Assembly: GCF_014218805.1 (NCBI RefSeq)
Contig: NZ_JACJUV010000008.1
Span: 372,001 to 436,000, forward strand
Reading direction: 5' to 3'
Length of the DNA stretch: 64,000 nucleotides
Origin: Teredinibacter franksiae
Lineage (GTDB): Bacteria; Pseudomonadota; Gammaproteobacteria; Pseudomonadales; Cellvibrionaceae
Part shown: positions 17,276-26,164 of the stretch, one piece after another
Position numbering within the stretch: the first letter of the stretch is position 1
How the letters are laid out: each line of letters starts with the position of its first letter
Notes under the pieces: model-generated
Told to the model about the DNA's origin: nothing
Database searches by the model: none
Seen by the model: only the letters and a program-made list of their open reading frames with translations
Position numbers and translations under genes: made by a program

Positions 17276-19423
17276 CTATACAAATCGCACGGCTTGCCAT
17301 TGGTAGGCACCGACTCGCAATGATTTACCGCGAATTTTCTCACCGGTAACGGCATCTACCGCCTTACCCGGTAAACTGACTTTTCCGCCCTTACCATCCA
17401 TATTAATCAGCACCCAAAGTCGCTCGCCGCTTTCGGTTATGCGTGGACAAACCACCGTGCCAGCCGTTGCTTCGTGTCGCTCTGTTACACCGGCCAAATC
17501 GGCATAGTGAGCAACAATACGGTCTAGCATTACTCGCCCCTGCTCGCCATGTGGATGGGCGCCTAACAATACTACACGGCCCTTACCGAGCTTGTGCTCC
17601 GTAATAAAAGCCCTGCCTTCGGCTACGCCGGAACGGATGTGACCTTTGACTTCGGTACCCTCAAGCGGTTGTACGGCCGCACACCAACCACTCAATTCAC
17701 TGGTAATACCAAAGGCTTCGCCCTTGGTACCTGTGTCGGTTAAAGGCACAACAAATTCCGTTTTCACGTTGAGAAGAGCATCGAGTAAATTGAGGCCCGC
17801 GTTCAACGGTATTGAATGATCTTCGCCACGAATACCCGTAGCAGGCCCTGCTACCCAAATGCCTCCCGCCTCAACAAATGCAATTATCTTTTTAACAAAG
17901 ACCGCATCAACATAAGGCATGGCTGGGGTAACCAGTAACTTCAGCCCTTCGAGCCCTGCCCCCTCGAAACGCACATCGCGGTGAAGTCCCAAATCACGAA
18001 GCTGGGCATGCCACATCTCTATTACGCCACGGTAAGTAGTTGGAAAGCCTTCGCGTTTGTCGAGGTTTTCGGTTTCTATCATGGCCCGCGCGCGGTCAGA
18101 ATAGGTCAGCGCTACCTCTGCGGACGCTACCTTGCTTGCCGTTAATAGGGGTTCGAGTAACTCGCGTGAACGGTTAACGGCTTTCACTTCCTCATAGCCG
18201 ATACTCGGCTCGTTCCAGGTAGACTTAATTGCGCTGTGGGAAATTTCTACTCCTGCACGCTGTTGACGCCAAAGCCAGTAACCAAAGCCTTCGGCCCCCA
18301 ATGCGTAAACCAGCGAGGCTTCTATGGCAACGTAGCCTTTCGGGTGCACCGGGTGATGTTCCCCCAGCCAACCGTTATGCGCAACACTGGTTTCCATTAG
18401 CCAGAAAGGCCTGCCGGGAATAGCTGCTCGGTAAAGGTCTGAACGAAATACCAAAGCGCCCCATTTGTCTTTTGTGGGGTAAGCATCGAAGGCAGCAAAA
18501 TCGAGCGCTTCCATAGAGCCCTCGTGGTGAATGTTAAAAGCGGGGTTGTCATTATGGGTTATCGGCAAATTCGAATGCTTGCGAATGATCCGCCGCTGCT
18601 CTTTCATGAAATCAACAATGGCCTCCCTGGAGTAAAGTCGATAGGCCGTACTCAGAGACGCACTGTGCATAAAGGGGGTTTTAACCGGTGCAGGTACCTG
18701 CTCAAAGTTTTGGTAGTACTGGCTCCAGATCTGGGTGGCCCAGGCCTTGTTTAACGCCGCAATATTACCGTAGCGATCTTTCAACCAACGGTGCCAGCCA
18801 ACAACGGCTGCATCACTGAAGTCTTCAGCAACATGGGCCTTCATCTCGTTATCGATTTGCCAAGCAATAAGCGCGGGGTGACTCGCTAGCTCACCGACGA
18901 TGGTATCAATGATTTTAAAGCAGGCTTTTTGGACTTCGGGGTGGGCGTAACTAGCGTGCTGACGTGCCCCGTGTGACATGATATCCCCGTCTGCATCCTT
19001 GAAACAGTGTTCCGGATGACCATGCGTGAGCCATATCGGCGGGGTGGCCGTTGGTGTACAAAAAACGACATCAATACCTGCCGCGTGAAATTTGTCGAGG
19101 CTACGCTTGAAGATGCCTAAATCAACTGAGCCTCGCACGGGCTCGATGGCCGACCAGATAAACTCCCCCATACGTACAACGTTAATACCCAGGGTTTTCA
19201 TCTCTTTTATGTCGGCATCGATATTTTCTTCCGGCCAAAGCTCGGGGTAGTAGCAAACACAGTGATAAAGCTTTTTAAGCTTGTAGTGCGCATTGGCTGC
19301 CCGAGAAGCCGACAATTCGGTGTTGGCATTGGTGCCAGCGCCAAGCGCTACTGATGAAGCTAAGGACGCGCCTGCAGCTGCTAGGCCTGTGAGCTTGCAA
19401 AGCTCACGACGGTTAACGGTCAT
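17276..19423 (-). CDS. GH42 beta-galactosidase-like enzyme, Tat-exported (paralogue A)
   Basis: Predicted periplasmic GH42 exo-beta-galactosidase acting on galactose-bearing RG-I side chains or fragments. I choose the ATG at 19423 because GGGGAG lies seven bases upstream, giving 715 residues; the frame opens at a GTG ten codons earlier. The N-terminus is a Tat-type signal (NRRELCKLTG followed by an Ala-rich core). The (beta/alpha)8 domain begins at [18 protein letters not shown]. The acid/base Glu is in WQIDNEMK (about residue 193) and the nucleophile Glu in FWLMETSVAHNGW (about 344). A GH42 trimerisation-type domain and a C-terminal beta domain (GERLWVLINMDGKGG) follow. It closely resembles the second copy at 38.8 kb throughout. 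It stands alone, not in the rhamnose operon. Confidence 0.9.
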   Translation of the reverse strand: MTVNRRELCKLTGLAAAGASLASSVALGAGTNANTELSASRAANAHYKLKKLYHCVCYYPELWPEENIDADIKEMKTLGINVVRMGEFIWSAIEPVRGSVDLGIFKRSLDKFHAAGIDVVFCTPTATPPIWLTHGHPEHCFKDADGDIMSHGARQHASYAHPEVQKACFKIIDTIVGELASHPALIAWQIDNEMKAHVAEDFSDAAVVGWHRWLKDRYGNIAALNKAWATQIWSQYYQNFEQVPAPVKTPFMHSASLSTAYRLYSREAIVDFMKEQRRIIRKHSNLPITHNDNPAFNIHHEGSMEALDFAAFDAYPTKDKWGALVFRSDLYRAAIPGRPFWLMETSVAHNGWLGEHHPVHPKGYVAIEASLVYALGAEGFGYWLWRQQRAGVEISHSAIKSTWNEPSIGYEEVKAVNRSRELLEPLLTASKVASAEVALTYSDRARAMIETENLDKREGFPTTYRGVIEMWHAQLRDLGLHRDVRFEGAGLEGLKLLVTPAMPYVDAVFVKKIIAFVEAGGIWVAGPATGIRGEDHSIPLNAGLNLLDALLNVKTEFVVPLTDTGTKGEAFGITSELSGWCAAVQPLEGTEVKGHIRSGVAEGRAFITEHKLGKGRVVLLGAHPHGEQGRVMLDRIVAHYADLAGVTERHEATAGTVVCPRITESGERLWVLINMDGKGGKVSLPGKAVDAVTGEKIRGKSLRVGAYQWQAVRFV

Positions 19424-20279
19424 GTAGAGTCTCCCCGGTGACACAGTGGTCACACTGTTATTGTATTGTTAGGGCATCGCCCAAACCCGTTATATTACGC
19501 TCATTAAGACCCGGCTTCACTCATAAATACTCATTACAGCTCATATTAAGTCAACCTAAATTTAAAAGAACATAAAGCTGTGTATCAGCTCACTTAAAGG
19601 GTCGCTACATACGACAACTGTATGAATTACCCTCAAGAAATAGAAGCCTAAAGCATTGTAATATTAGACGTTAAATTAGAGACTTCAGTCCTAAACCCTT
19701 TACCGGAAAGTATTTATAACAAATCTACAAAAAGCCCACATAAATGGGCCCTCAATTTTTCACCGTTTAATCACCCCCCCCCCCCGCTAAGAGTACAATT
19801 TTTACCTGCATCGCTTAGTGAGTTTTTAGTTACATTTTTCGTTCATCACCCTCTAGGGCACCTTCATAAATAACTCGTAACACGTCGAAAACGCTTCATG
19901 AAATCTGGTGCTCACGCTCAATTCGTCCAGAATTTATCCGTAGCAGGACAATCCGGTAATAATGCATTTCAAAATCAATATATGTGCGAACCAGATGTTC
20001 TTATCGTTCAAATAGTTCACCTAACCGAATCGCCATACATTAAGCTAAAGCAACAAATAGAATAAGCATTTAAAAGCATTAGAATATCAAGGCCCTACCA
20101 AAATAATAGTTAAACGCACCGTCATTTTAGAGGGCAAGGATAAACTCAGCTGTAAACAACATATCGGTTACTAACGCAATCAATTTTTTGCAGCTATTCT
20201 TGACAAAACAGCACGAGTCAGACATAAATACTCACTTCATATAGCCTCACAATAATCATCCGTGGTTGGGAACTACAAT
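19424..20279. other. Gene-free stretch with a 12-C homopolymer
   Basis: No gene seen on either strand. A small hairpin (GCCCA/TGGGC) lies at 19734-19749 and a run of twelve C at 19774-19785. The sequence is AT-rich otherwise. It includes the upstream regions of both the GH42 (minus) and HEAT-repeat (plus) genes. Confidence 0.5.
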
Positions 20280-21242
20280 ATGCAAAAAATACTATTTTTA
20301 TGTGTAGGTGTTGTAATCGGCACGCTAGCAAGTTACTTCTATTTCGCTACTTCGATAGAGGGCAGCACACCAACGTTAGGTAACTTGAATTCTGGTAATC
20401 AGGCAAACGCCACCGCTTCTGCTCCTTTAGGCAATGACTCTGCCTGCGCCCCAGCCACTTCATCAATGATGGCTCAAATAAAGCCAGAATCCTTGCGTTC
20501 AGATAACGCCTCCCCACTCGCTAACAAGGCTGAAGTAGAGCACTTAATGAAGGCATTTCAACTGGGCAGTGAAAACTTATACAGCAGCAACGAATTCAAA
20601 GATTTGGCCTATCTGGTCAGACACAATAAAAGCGTTGTTGAGAAAATAAAAAATCAAATACTGGAAAGCGAATCGTATGATGAGCGCATGTCCTTGATTG
20701 CAGTACTTGCCAATGATGAAAGCGAGGAAACCGTTGACTTTGCTACATCGTTAATTCAATCCATAGATAGCGAAACACAGAATTTTGGTTTTGAACTTTT
20801 GTTCTCCATGGGGGACGACAGAGTTAACACGCCGGCACTTAACGCAACCCTTCTAGATGCAGCAAGCTATGAAACAAACCCTCAATCTCTAGGAAATATA
20901 ATAAACCTATTAACCGCGGGAAAGCTCGACGAATCGACAAAAGCCAAGGCAAACGAAAGCTTTCAACGCCTAGTTTCAAGGGGCGAAAATAGCACCGTTA
21001 CCGCAAGAGCGATTGATGGTATAAGCCGGCTCGGTAATCAGGACGCCATTTACCTAGCCGTAACAGACCACTTAATTGACCCCGACCCAGACGTTAAAAC
21101 GGCGGCTATTAATGCTATTAGTTATCTGGATAAAAACAAAGTAAACCAGGAAATGATTGAGACCCTAAAACACCTAGCCAATAATTCTGAAGAACCGTCA
21201 ATTGTTCGAGAATACGCAACAATGATTCTGAAGGACCTTTAA
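20280..21242 (+). CDS. Membrane-anchored HEAT-repeat-like protein
   Basis: Unknown function. I take the ATG at 20280, with GGGA eight bases upstream; a GTG at 20262 also opens the frame. The 320-residue protein starts with one hydrophobic segment (KILFLCVGVVIGTLASYFYF), probably an uncleaved inner-membrane anchor. A low-complexity Ser/Ala/Asn stretch follows, and then alpha-helical repeats resembling HEAT/PBS-lyase repeats (ARAIDGISRLGNQDAIYLAV, DPDVKTAAINAISYLDKNKV, EEPSIVREYATMILKDL). Such repeats usually mediate protein contacts. A decayed partial copy lies about 500 bp downstream. Its isolation from the RG-I genes suggests no role in pectin use. Confidence 0.75.
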   Translation: MQKILFLCVGVVIGTLASYFYFATSIEGSTPTLGNLNSGNQANATASAPLGNDSACAPATSSMMAQIKPESLRSDNASPLANKAEVEHLMKAFQLGSENLYSSNEFKDLAYLVRHNKSVVEKIKNQILESESYDERMSLIAVLANDESEETVDFATSLIQSIDSETQNFGFELLFSMGDDRVNTPALNATLLDAASYETNPQSLGNIINLLTAGKLDESTKAKANESFQRLVSRGENSTVTARAIDGISRLGNQDAIYLAVTDHLIDPDPDVKTAAINAISYLDKNKVNQEMIETLKHLANNSEEPSIVREYATMILKDL

Positions 21243-21634
21243 GCTCCTTCAATAATTATTTTTTTGGACACGGATCGTCCACTCTGAAAGTGAACATTTA
21301 TTCATTAGCTTCCCAAATCATTCTATTACCGCTTATCGGCATCCGTCACACTAACAGCAACAGAAGGAACCATAAGCAGCTACCTTCAGCTATTGTTGAC
21401 CTCATCAACTACCGGCCACCGACAAACTCAACCCTTTCGGCACTACTCTCAAGAAAAATCCACGGTGCTTTCCTTCAGGCGAACAAAACCCCACAGTGAA
21501 AGTAGTAGTAATGAACGAATTCTCGAGCCCCCAATAAAAGTATAAATACGCTTAAAGACACATCTAATAATCAATTTTACCTATGCGCAGACGGGCAAGC
21601 CTTAGCGTAAAGCGGACCGTGTAGCGGTAGGCTG

Positions 21635-21695
21635 GCAGCCTTTCCAAACAAGGCAAGGCTGCAACAAAGCTTTCAGGGCCGCGCCCTTCGGCGCC
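21635..21695. other. Structured GC-rich element of unknown function
   Basis: Two hairpins in an otherwise AT-rich spacer: GCAGCCTT/AAGGCTGC (21635-21662) and GCGCC/GGCGC with a CTTC loop (21681-21694). It could be a dispersed repeat or a small RNA, and I cannot tell which. Confidence 0.3.
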
Positions 21696-21765
21696 TGCCA
21701 ATGTATACATAGACGCTATTAACAATAGGTATGAATAGCCGATGAAAAATTTCCAGCTGTAACTG

Positions 21766-21872
21766 ATAATATCTAACGCCGTTAAACTTTAAGCAACAAC
21801 AAAAGCCAAGGCAGCCGAACACTTTAAACGCCTTATTTCAACGGGCGATTGCAGGGAAATTACCACAAGAAA
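21766..21872 (+). pseudogene. Decayed partial copy of the HEAT-repeat gene
   Basis: The segment aligns with about 20900-21007 of the upstream gene. Reading ACAAAAGCCAAGGC onward gives TKAKAAEHFKRLISTGD, against TKAKANESFQRLVSRGE in the intact gene, then diverges with frame damage. It is too short and broken to be expressed. It indicates that the gene was once tandemly duplicated. Confidence 0.7.
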
Positions 21873-22276
21873 GTAATCATAAACAATCCCCGAAACCGCG
21901 GAAAAAATAGATCACATGCACTGACTGTCACGCCAACACACCGCTTACTTAAAATAAAAAAATATCTCGCGAACACCAAAACAAAATACAAACGGCTACG
22001 ACTAGCACAACCAATACAGCTAACAGGAATTCAGATTCAGAAGGGGGGATTTGACAGAAAAATTTGAGCCATTCACCATATAATATGGGGTATTTCGAGA
22101 ATCAATAATACCGAGAGAATTTACAATAACACTTTGGAAGAACTATAGGCCACAGCTAAACTATATTGGAGCACTCCAATTTTTTTACTGTTGTAAAACC
22201 AATAGTGGTCTCCCCGCGCTGCCGGAAAACCACTACTGACCTAGAAACCATCGAAAATTAACTCTTGGGTACGCTA

Positions 22277-23128
22277 CTAGGTACCAGTACTTCCATTACA
22301 ATTCGCACTAATGGAACTTCCTGAGCTGTTTCGAACTCGACAGTTTACGCTACCCGATTTTTGTACATTACCGCTCTTAACTTTGTTGTTCGAGCCTTCC
22401 TGAATATAAATACCTTCTTTATTGGCGCCAGAAATATTAACAGAATTCACCGTAATACCTTGAGAACCCGACACAACAAAATAACCGCGTCCTGAAGATC
22501 TTGATATCACTTCACTTACGCTAATGTTAGGACCTGCGCTGTTAGCAAAACGTAATGTGGCATAACCGCCATTCTCATCATTGTCTGTACCATATACTTT
22601 ACCAACACTGCCGTTTTTACTGCGATTTAGTAGTAACCCACAGTATTTAGTGTTGTGCATCTCGATATTGCTGATGTTAAAACCATCAACATCCCAAAGT
22701 TCTATTCCGTGACCATTCAAGTTCTTACCATTAATATTGCTCAATGTGATATTACTATTGGAGGAGCCTTTCTCGAAACGGATGCCACCATAGTTCGTAT
22801 CGCGTAAAGTAACGTTGCTAATGGTTAATTTTTTGCAGTTCTTTACCCAAATACCAAATTGAGGAGTATCCTTTATGTTTACATTTTTTAAGGTAACATT
22901 TTCCTTACCATGACACTTAAAAAGAGGATTACTACCAACTTTATCGCCGTAAATATTTCTTCCCCCAAAGTCATAGGTTTGTCCGCTTTGTAGCGATACA
23001 GTTGAGGTTGGGTGACCGGAAATTGTACTTGTGTCATATGCATGAGCATTAAGCGCGAAGCAGGATAAAACACAAACAGAACTCAGGACCAATAAGCTAC
23101 AGTTTATTTTATTTGAAAACTTTTTCAT
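22277..23128 (-). CDS. Secreted right-handed parallel beta-helix protein
   Basis: A 283-residue protein with a Sec signal peptide (MKKFSNKINCSLLVLSSVCV..., likely cut after AHA at about residue 30). The rest is a ladder of beta-helix rungs rich in Asn, Ser and Gly: NVTLKNVNIKDTPQFGIWV, KKLTISNVTLRDTNYGGIRF, ITLSNINGKNLNGHGIELW, FNISNIEMHNTKYCGLLL. This fold is used by pectate lyases, polygalacturonases and NosD/CASH-type carbohydrate-binding proteins. I could not assign catalytic residues, so lyase or hydrolase activity is open. At 283 residues it is short for a pectinase. A polysaccharide-binding or degrading role fits the locus. It lies alone in the gene-poor AT-rich stretch and may be a recent acquisition. 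Confidence 0.8.
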   Translation of the reverse strand: MKKFSNKINCSLLVLSSVCVLSCFALNAHAYDTSTISGHPTSTVSLQSGQTYDFGGRNIYGDKVGSNPLFKCHGKENVTLKNVNIKDTPQFGIWVKNCKKLTISNVTLRDTNYGGIRFEKGSSNSNITLSNINGKNLNGHGIELWDVDGFNISNIEMHNTKYCGLLLNRSKNGSVGKVYGTDNDENGGYATLRFANSAGPNISVSEVISRSSGRGYFVVSGSQGITVNSVNISGANKEGIYIQEGSNNKVKSGNVQKSGSVNCRVRNSSGSSISANCNGSTGT

Positions 23129-24493
23129 TTAAATGCCTTTTTTTATGATTCAGGTGTTTACGATCAATTATTTCCCTACATAGCTTCAACAAGAAATAAT
23201 TATCGAACATAGGGTATTCAAACCCATATACCTACTCCTTAGCAATAAAACTCCAAAAGCGTTGGCCTTTTCAGCCATTTTTATTTGTAACTACCTTAGT
23301 ATAAACGCCCTACTTTACTACGACTTAAAACGACTATCTTCCTCCTAAGTTGCTGCAAAATTAGTATCGGGCGCAACCAACATATACACCCCCCTCACCA
23401 ATTCAATGCCTCAATGACCGAGTACTTCCAATGACTAACGAGGCCTTCGATTACCTTTAGACGACAATTTCAGTGCGACAGCTCTGCCGGCAAGACCAAC
23501 AAGCAACAAAGCTCACTTCCTTCACAACCAGCGAAGCTCAGCCTTGGTGAGCGTCCCCAGCGTTTATTGTCGTGCTCAATATGAGCCCAACAATCAAATC
23601 ATATGCCTACGCCCAAAGGCGCGTCAATATATTTACGTCACTATCGATCATAGTCGATCAAACTGAGTTGTTAAGTGGCACGAAAACAAACTTAATGTAA
23701 CTTTTTGTGACACGTATCGAAAAAATATTATCAATGCTCGTCAATTGAGAAGGCGTCGAGCCACAAAAATCAACGGTTTATTTCCATGGTCAGCAGTAGG
23801 AGCCTCTGCAGCCAGTTTACTTTCACACACTCGCTATAATCACATTATCGTAAGTGAAAACCTACGAACCAAAGTTCACGCACCCTCTTAGAAGAGGACA
23901 TAATAAACCATTGAAAATCAAAAGTTTTATAGTAATTTGGCCGCTCTGAAGCCCCAAAAAACACTATTTGATCAAGCCGGTTCATTACGCCAATATTGCC
24001 AGCATCTTGTATAATAACTGTACATATCGACACCCACAATCAGACCTACCCGACAAATCTTTTCCAACCCGGTCTCCCGGGATTGCATCACCTAACCGAA
24101 AGAAAAACAGCTCGACCTAAATTGACGTATTATGATCAATAATGACTGGAATGTAAGGGGGGTATCCGTATGACGGCAAGGGAGGTGGCCGGCAACCGAT
24201 TATCGGTATTTGCTCATTCCACCTCACAGCTACCCTGGAGAGCGCGGCGCCAAAGGCATCGAGTTTTCCTTAAGTGCCTCGCTCCAACATCTCGATGTCG
24301 ATTCATCAATCCCGATTGCAGGTTTTACAATTATGCACTGCAAGATTTCTGTCAGATAGATGTGGCAGAGTTAGGGGGCTACGTATACCACTAACCAAGC
24401 TTTAGGTGATTACGGCGTGCTCAGAGCCCAATAGCAGCTGACAAAAATATCGTTTTTTCGGCCAATGGGATAAGAAGTAGGGTTACTATTAAA
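23129..24493. other. Long gene-free stretch
   Basis: No convincing gene over about 1.36 kb. Small frames at 23845-24039 (minus) and 24170-24394 (plus) lack ribosome-binding sites and recognisable motifs. A doubled TGATCGA word (minus strand, 23641-23664), similar to the candidate operator, is the only regulatory-looking element. Confidence 0.5.
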
Positions 24494-24525
24494 ACTCGCG
24501 ACAAAGCTAGGGTTTTGTCGCGAGT
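24494..24525 (-). terminator. Terminator of the lactaldehyde reductase gene
   Basis: A 12-bp perfect stem ACTCGCGACAAA / TTTGTCGCGAGT with an 8-nt loop. It is followed on the minus strand by TTTTAAT, a few bases past the stop codon. Confidence 0.85.
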
Positions 24526-24532
24526 ACATTAC

Positions 24533-25687
24533 TTACATAGCGTCGCGGTATATTTGCACCGTTTGCGCGAGGTTAACGTCTCTAGGGTTAGTGCCTTTAC
24601 ACACGTCGTTCAGTGCATTTTTTGCCATTGTTTCTAAATCACCTTCTTCTACACCCAGCTCTTTAAGGCCTCGCGGAATACCGACACGGAGGCTTAGCGT
24701 CTCAATGGCTTTTAAGGCCGCTCTGTTAGCCTCCTCAAGGCTCATTCCATCGGTGTTGGTCCCTAGCGCATCTGCCACTTTGGCTAGCTTATTCCCACAG
24801 GCTGATGCATTAAAACGCTCAACGTGAGGAAGAAGAATGGCGTTGCAAACACCATGGGGTAAATCGTACAGACCGCCTAGCTGGTGGGCCATAGAGTGAA
24901 CGTAACCCAGACCACAGTTATTGAAGGCAAGTCCAGCAATATAAGACGCCCATGCCATTTTACTGCGCGCTTCGATGTTTTCCCCATCCGTAACGGCCGC
25001 TTCTAAACTACTGCCAATCAATTCGATAGCTTTTAGTGCAAGGTGATCGCTCAGCTCAAAGGCACCAATCGACAGGTAAGCCTCAACAGCATGGGTTAGG
25101 GCGTCCATGCCGGTTGCAGCGGTAAGGTCCGCTGGCTTTGCCAGCATTAACTCAGGGTCGCTAATGGCCACACTTGCCAAACAGTTTTTGTCGACCATTA
25201 CCATTTTAATTTTGGTCTGTTCATTGGTAATAACGTAGTTAATGGTCACTTCGCTGGCCGTTCCGGCCGTTGTGTTAATGGCGATGATGGGCGCAGACTT
25301 TTTTAACGATTTGTTAATGCCTTCGTAATCGGCAATTCGCCCTCCATTAGTGGCAAGAATACCTATGGCTTTAGCCGCGTCTTGAGGAGACCCTCCCCCA
25401 AACGACACAAGGGCATCGCATTGCTCATTTACATACAGTGAGAGGCCTGCATCAATACACGCCGTATTGGGATTGGGCTGCACTTCATCAAAAAGGGTAT
25501 AGTTTATAGAGGCTGCTTTAAGTATTTTTTCGAGCTTGGCCACCAGGCCAATAGCGGTCAGTACTTTATCGGTCACAATTAGAGGCTTTGCACAGCCCAG
25601 CCCTTGTAGTTCTTCAGCTAAAGATCCAATCGCTCCGGGGCCTACAAGGCTTATTGCGGGCATCATTAGGCGGCGTACTTGGTCCAT
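24533..25687 (-). CDS. fucO: Iron-containing alcohol dehydrogenase, lactaldehyde reductase-like
   Basis: Predicted to reduce L-lactaldehyde, the aldolase product of rhamnose breakdown, to propane-1,2-diol (or the reverse). I choose the ATG at 25687, where GAGGAAC sits a few bases upstream, giving 384 residues, close to the 382 of E. coli FucO. The frame extends 17 codons further. The nucleotide-binding GGGSPQDAAKAIG is at about residue 96 of the chosen start. The metal-binding set is visible as Asp and His in GMDALTHAVEAY, His in VHSMAHQLGG and His in LPHGVCNAILLPH. It ends in a strong terminator. It is separated from the rhamnose operon but fits its chemistry. Other group III alcohol dehydrogenases look similar, so substrate is inferred. 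Confidence 0.85.
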   Translation of the reverse strand: MDQVRRLMMPAISLVGPGAIGSLAEELQGLGCAKPLIVTDKVLTAIGLVAKLEKILKAASINYTLFDEVQPNPNTACIDAGLSLYVNEQCDALVSFGGGSPQDAAKAIGILATNGGRIADYEGINKSLKKSAPIIAINTTAGTASEVTINYVITNEQTKIKMVMVDKNCLASVAISDPELMLAKPADLTAATGMDALTHAVEAYLSIGAFELSDHLALKAIELIGSSLEAAVTDGENIEARSKMAWASYIAGLAFNNCGLGYVHSMAHQLGGLYDLPHGVCNAILLPHVERFNASACGNKLAKVADALGTNTDGMSLEEANRAALKAIETLSLRVGIPRGLKELGVEEGDLETMAKNALNDVCKGTNPRDVNLAQTVQIYRDAM

Positions 25688-26137
25688 TGTCAGTTCCTCA
25701 TGGTGAGTTTGAATCATGTCCCGACCATTAACGCTCATTTACAGTCATAACCGCTTAATCTGAATCAGAAAGAGGCCGTAATATTGAATTATTAGCTTCG
25801 AGGACGGCAATCAAACACGCTAACGTAAAGATATAAGGAACCATTACTCCAAGCCGGGGGATGAAGAGCGGTACTTCAGAACAGGGGGGTGGGCAAACCG
25901 TTGATGGGCACATTTAGACGGCTAGTTAGAACGTGTATCGGCTACTACAGCTATACCCCAGATCATGGACGATACCTCAAGCCGATGCTAAGAGGGCCCC
26001 CCTCAGGGCGCCTACGGATCTAATTTCGGCCGCCTACTTTTAATTATGTAGTAATAGGTGCAATGACGATAAAGGGACGTCCGGGAGCTACTGCAAACCT
26101 GTATTAAATTGTTTAATTACTCAGGTGTTGCCCCTGT
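25688..26137. other. Spacer between the fucO-like and GH115 genes
   Basis: No gene seen. It contains the upstream region of the fucO-like gene. A GC-rich patch near 25990-26010 has weak self-complementarity only. Confidence 0.45.
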
Positions 26138-26164
26138 TTAAAAAAAGAACCGGCTTGGCCGGTT
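26138..26164 (-). terminator. Terminator overlapping the GH115 stop codon
   Basis: AACCGGC / GCCGGTT stem with a 3-nt loop, followed on the minus strand by TTTTTTTAAAC. The stem begins inside the GH115 stop codon. Confidence 0.85.

Larger units (their letters stand above)
21243..22276. other. Gene-free stretch with decayed duplicate and GC-rich hairpins
   Basis: No intact gene. It holds a structured GC-rich segment (21635-21695) and a degenerate copy of the HEAT-repeat gene (21766-21872). The remaining short frames show no start signals or recognisable motifs. Confidence 0.5.

Noticed and set aside
21590..21720. Possible tRNA or small RNA in the GC-rich segment
   Set aside because: No cloverleaf or T-loop could be built; kept only as a structured element of unknown function.
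23845..24039. Minus-strand 64-codon frame
   Set aside because: No ribosome-binding site, no recognisable motif, and isolated in an otherwise empty interval.
24170..24394. Plus-strand 74-codon frame
   Set aside because: The composition is Arg/Cys-rich in the way of a chance frame, and no family is recognised.
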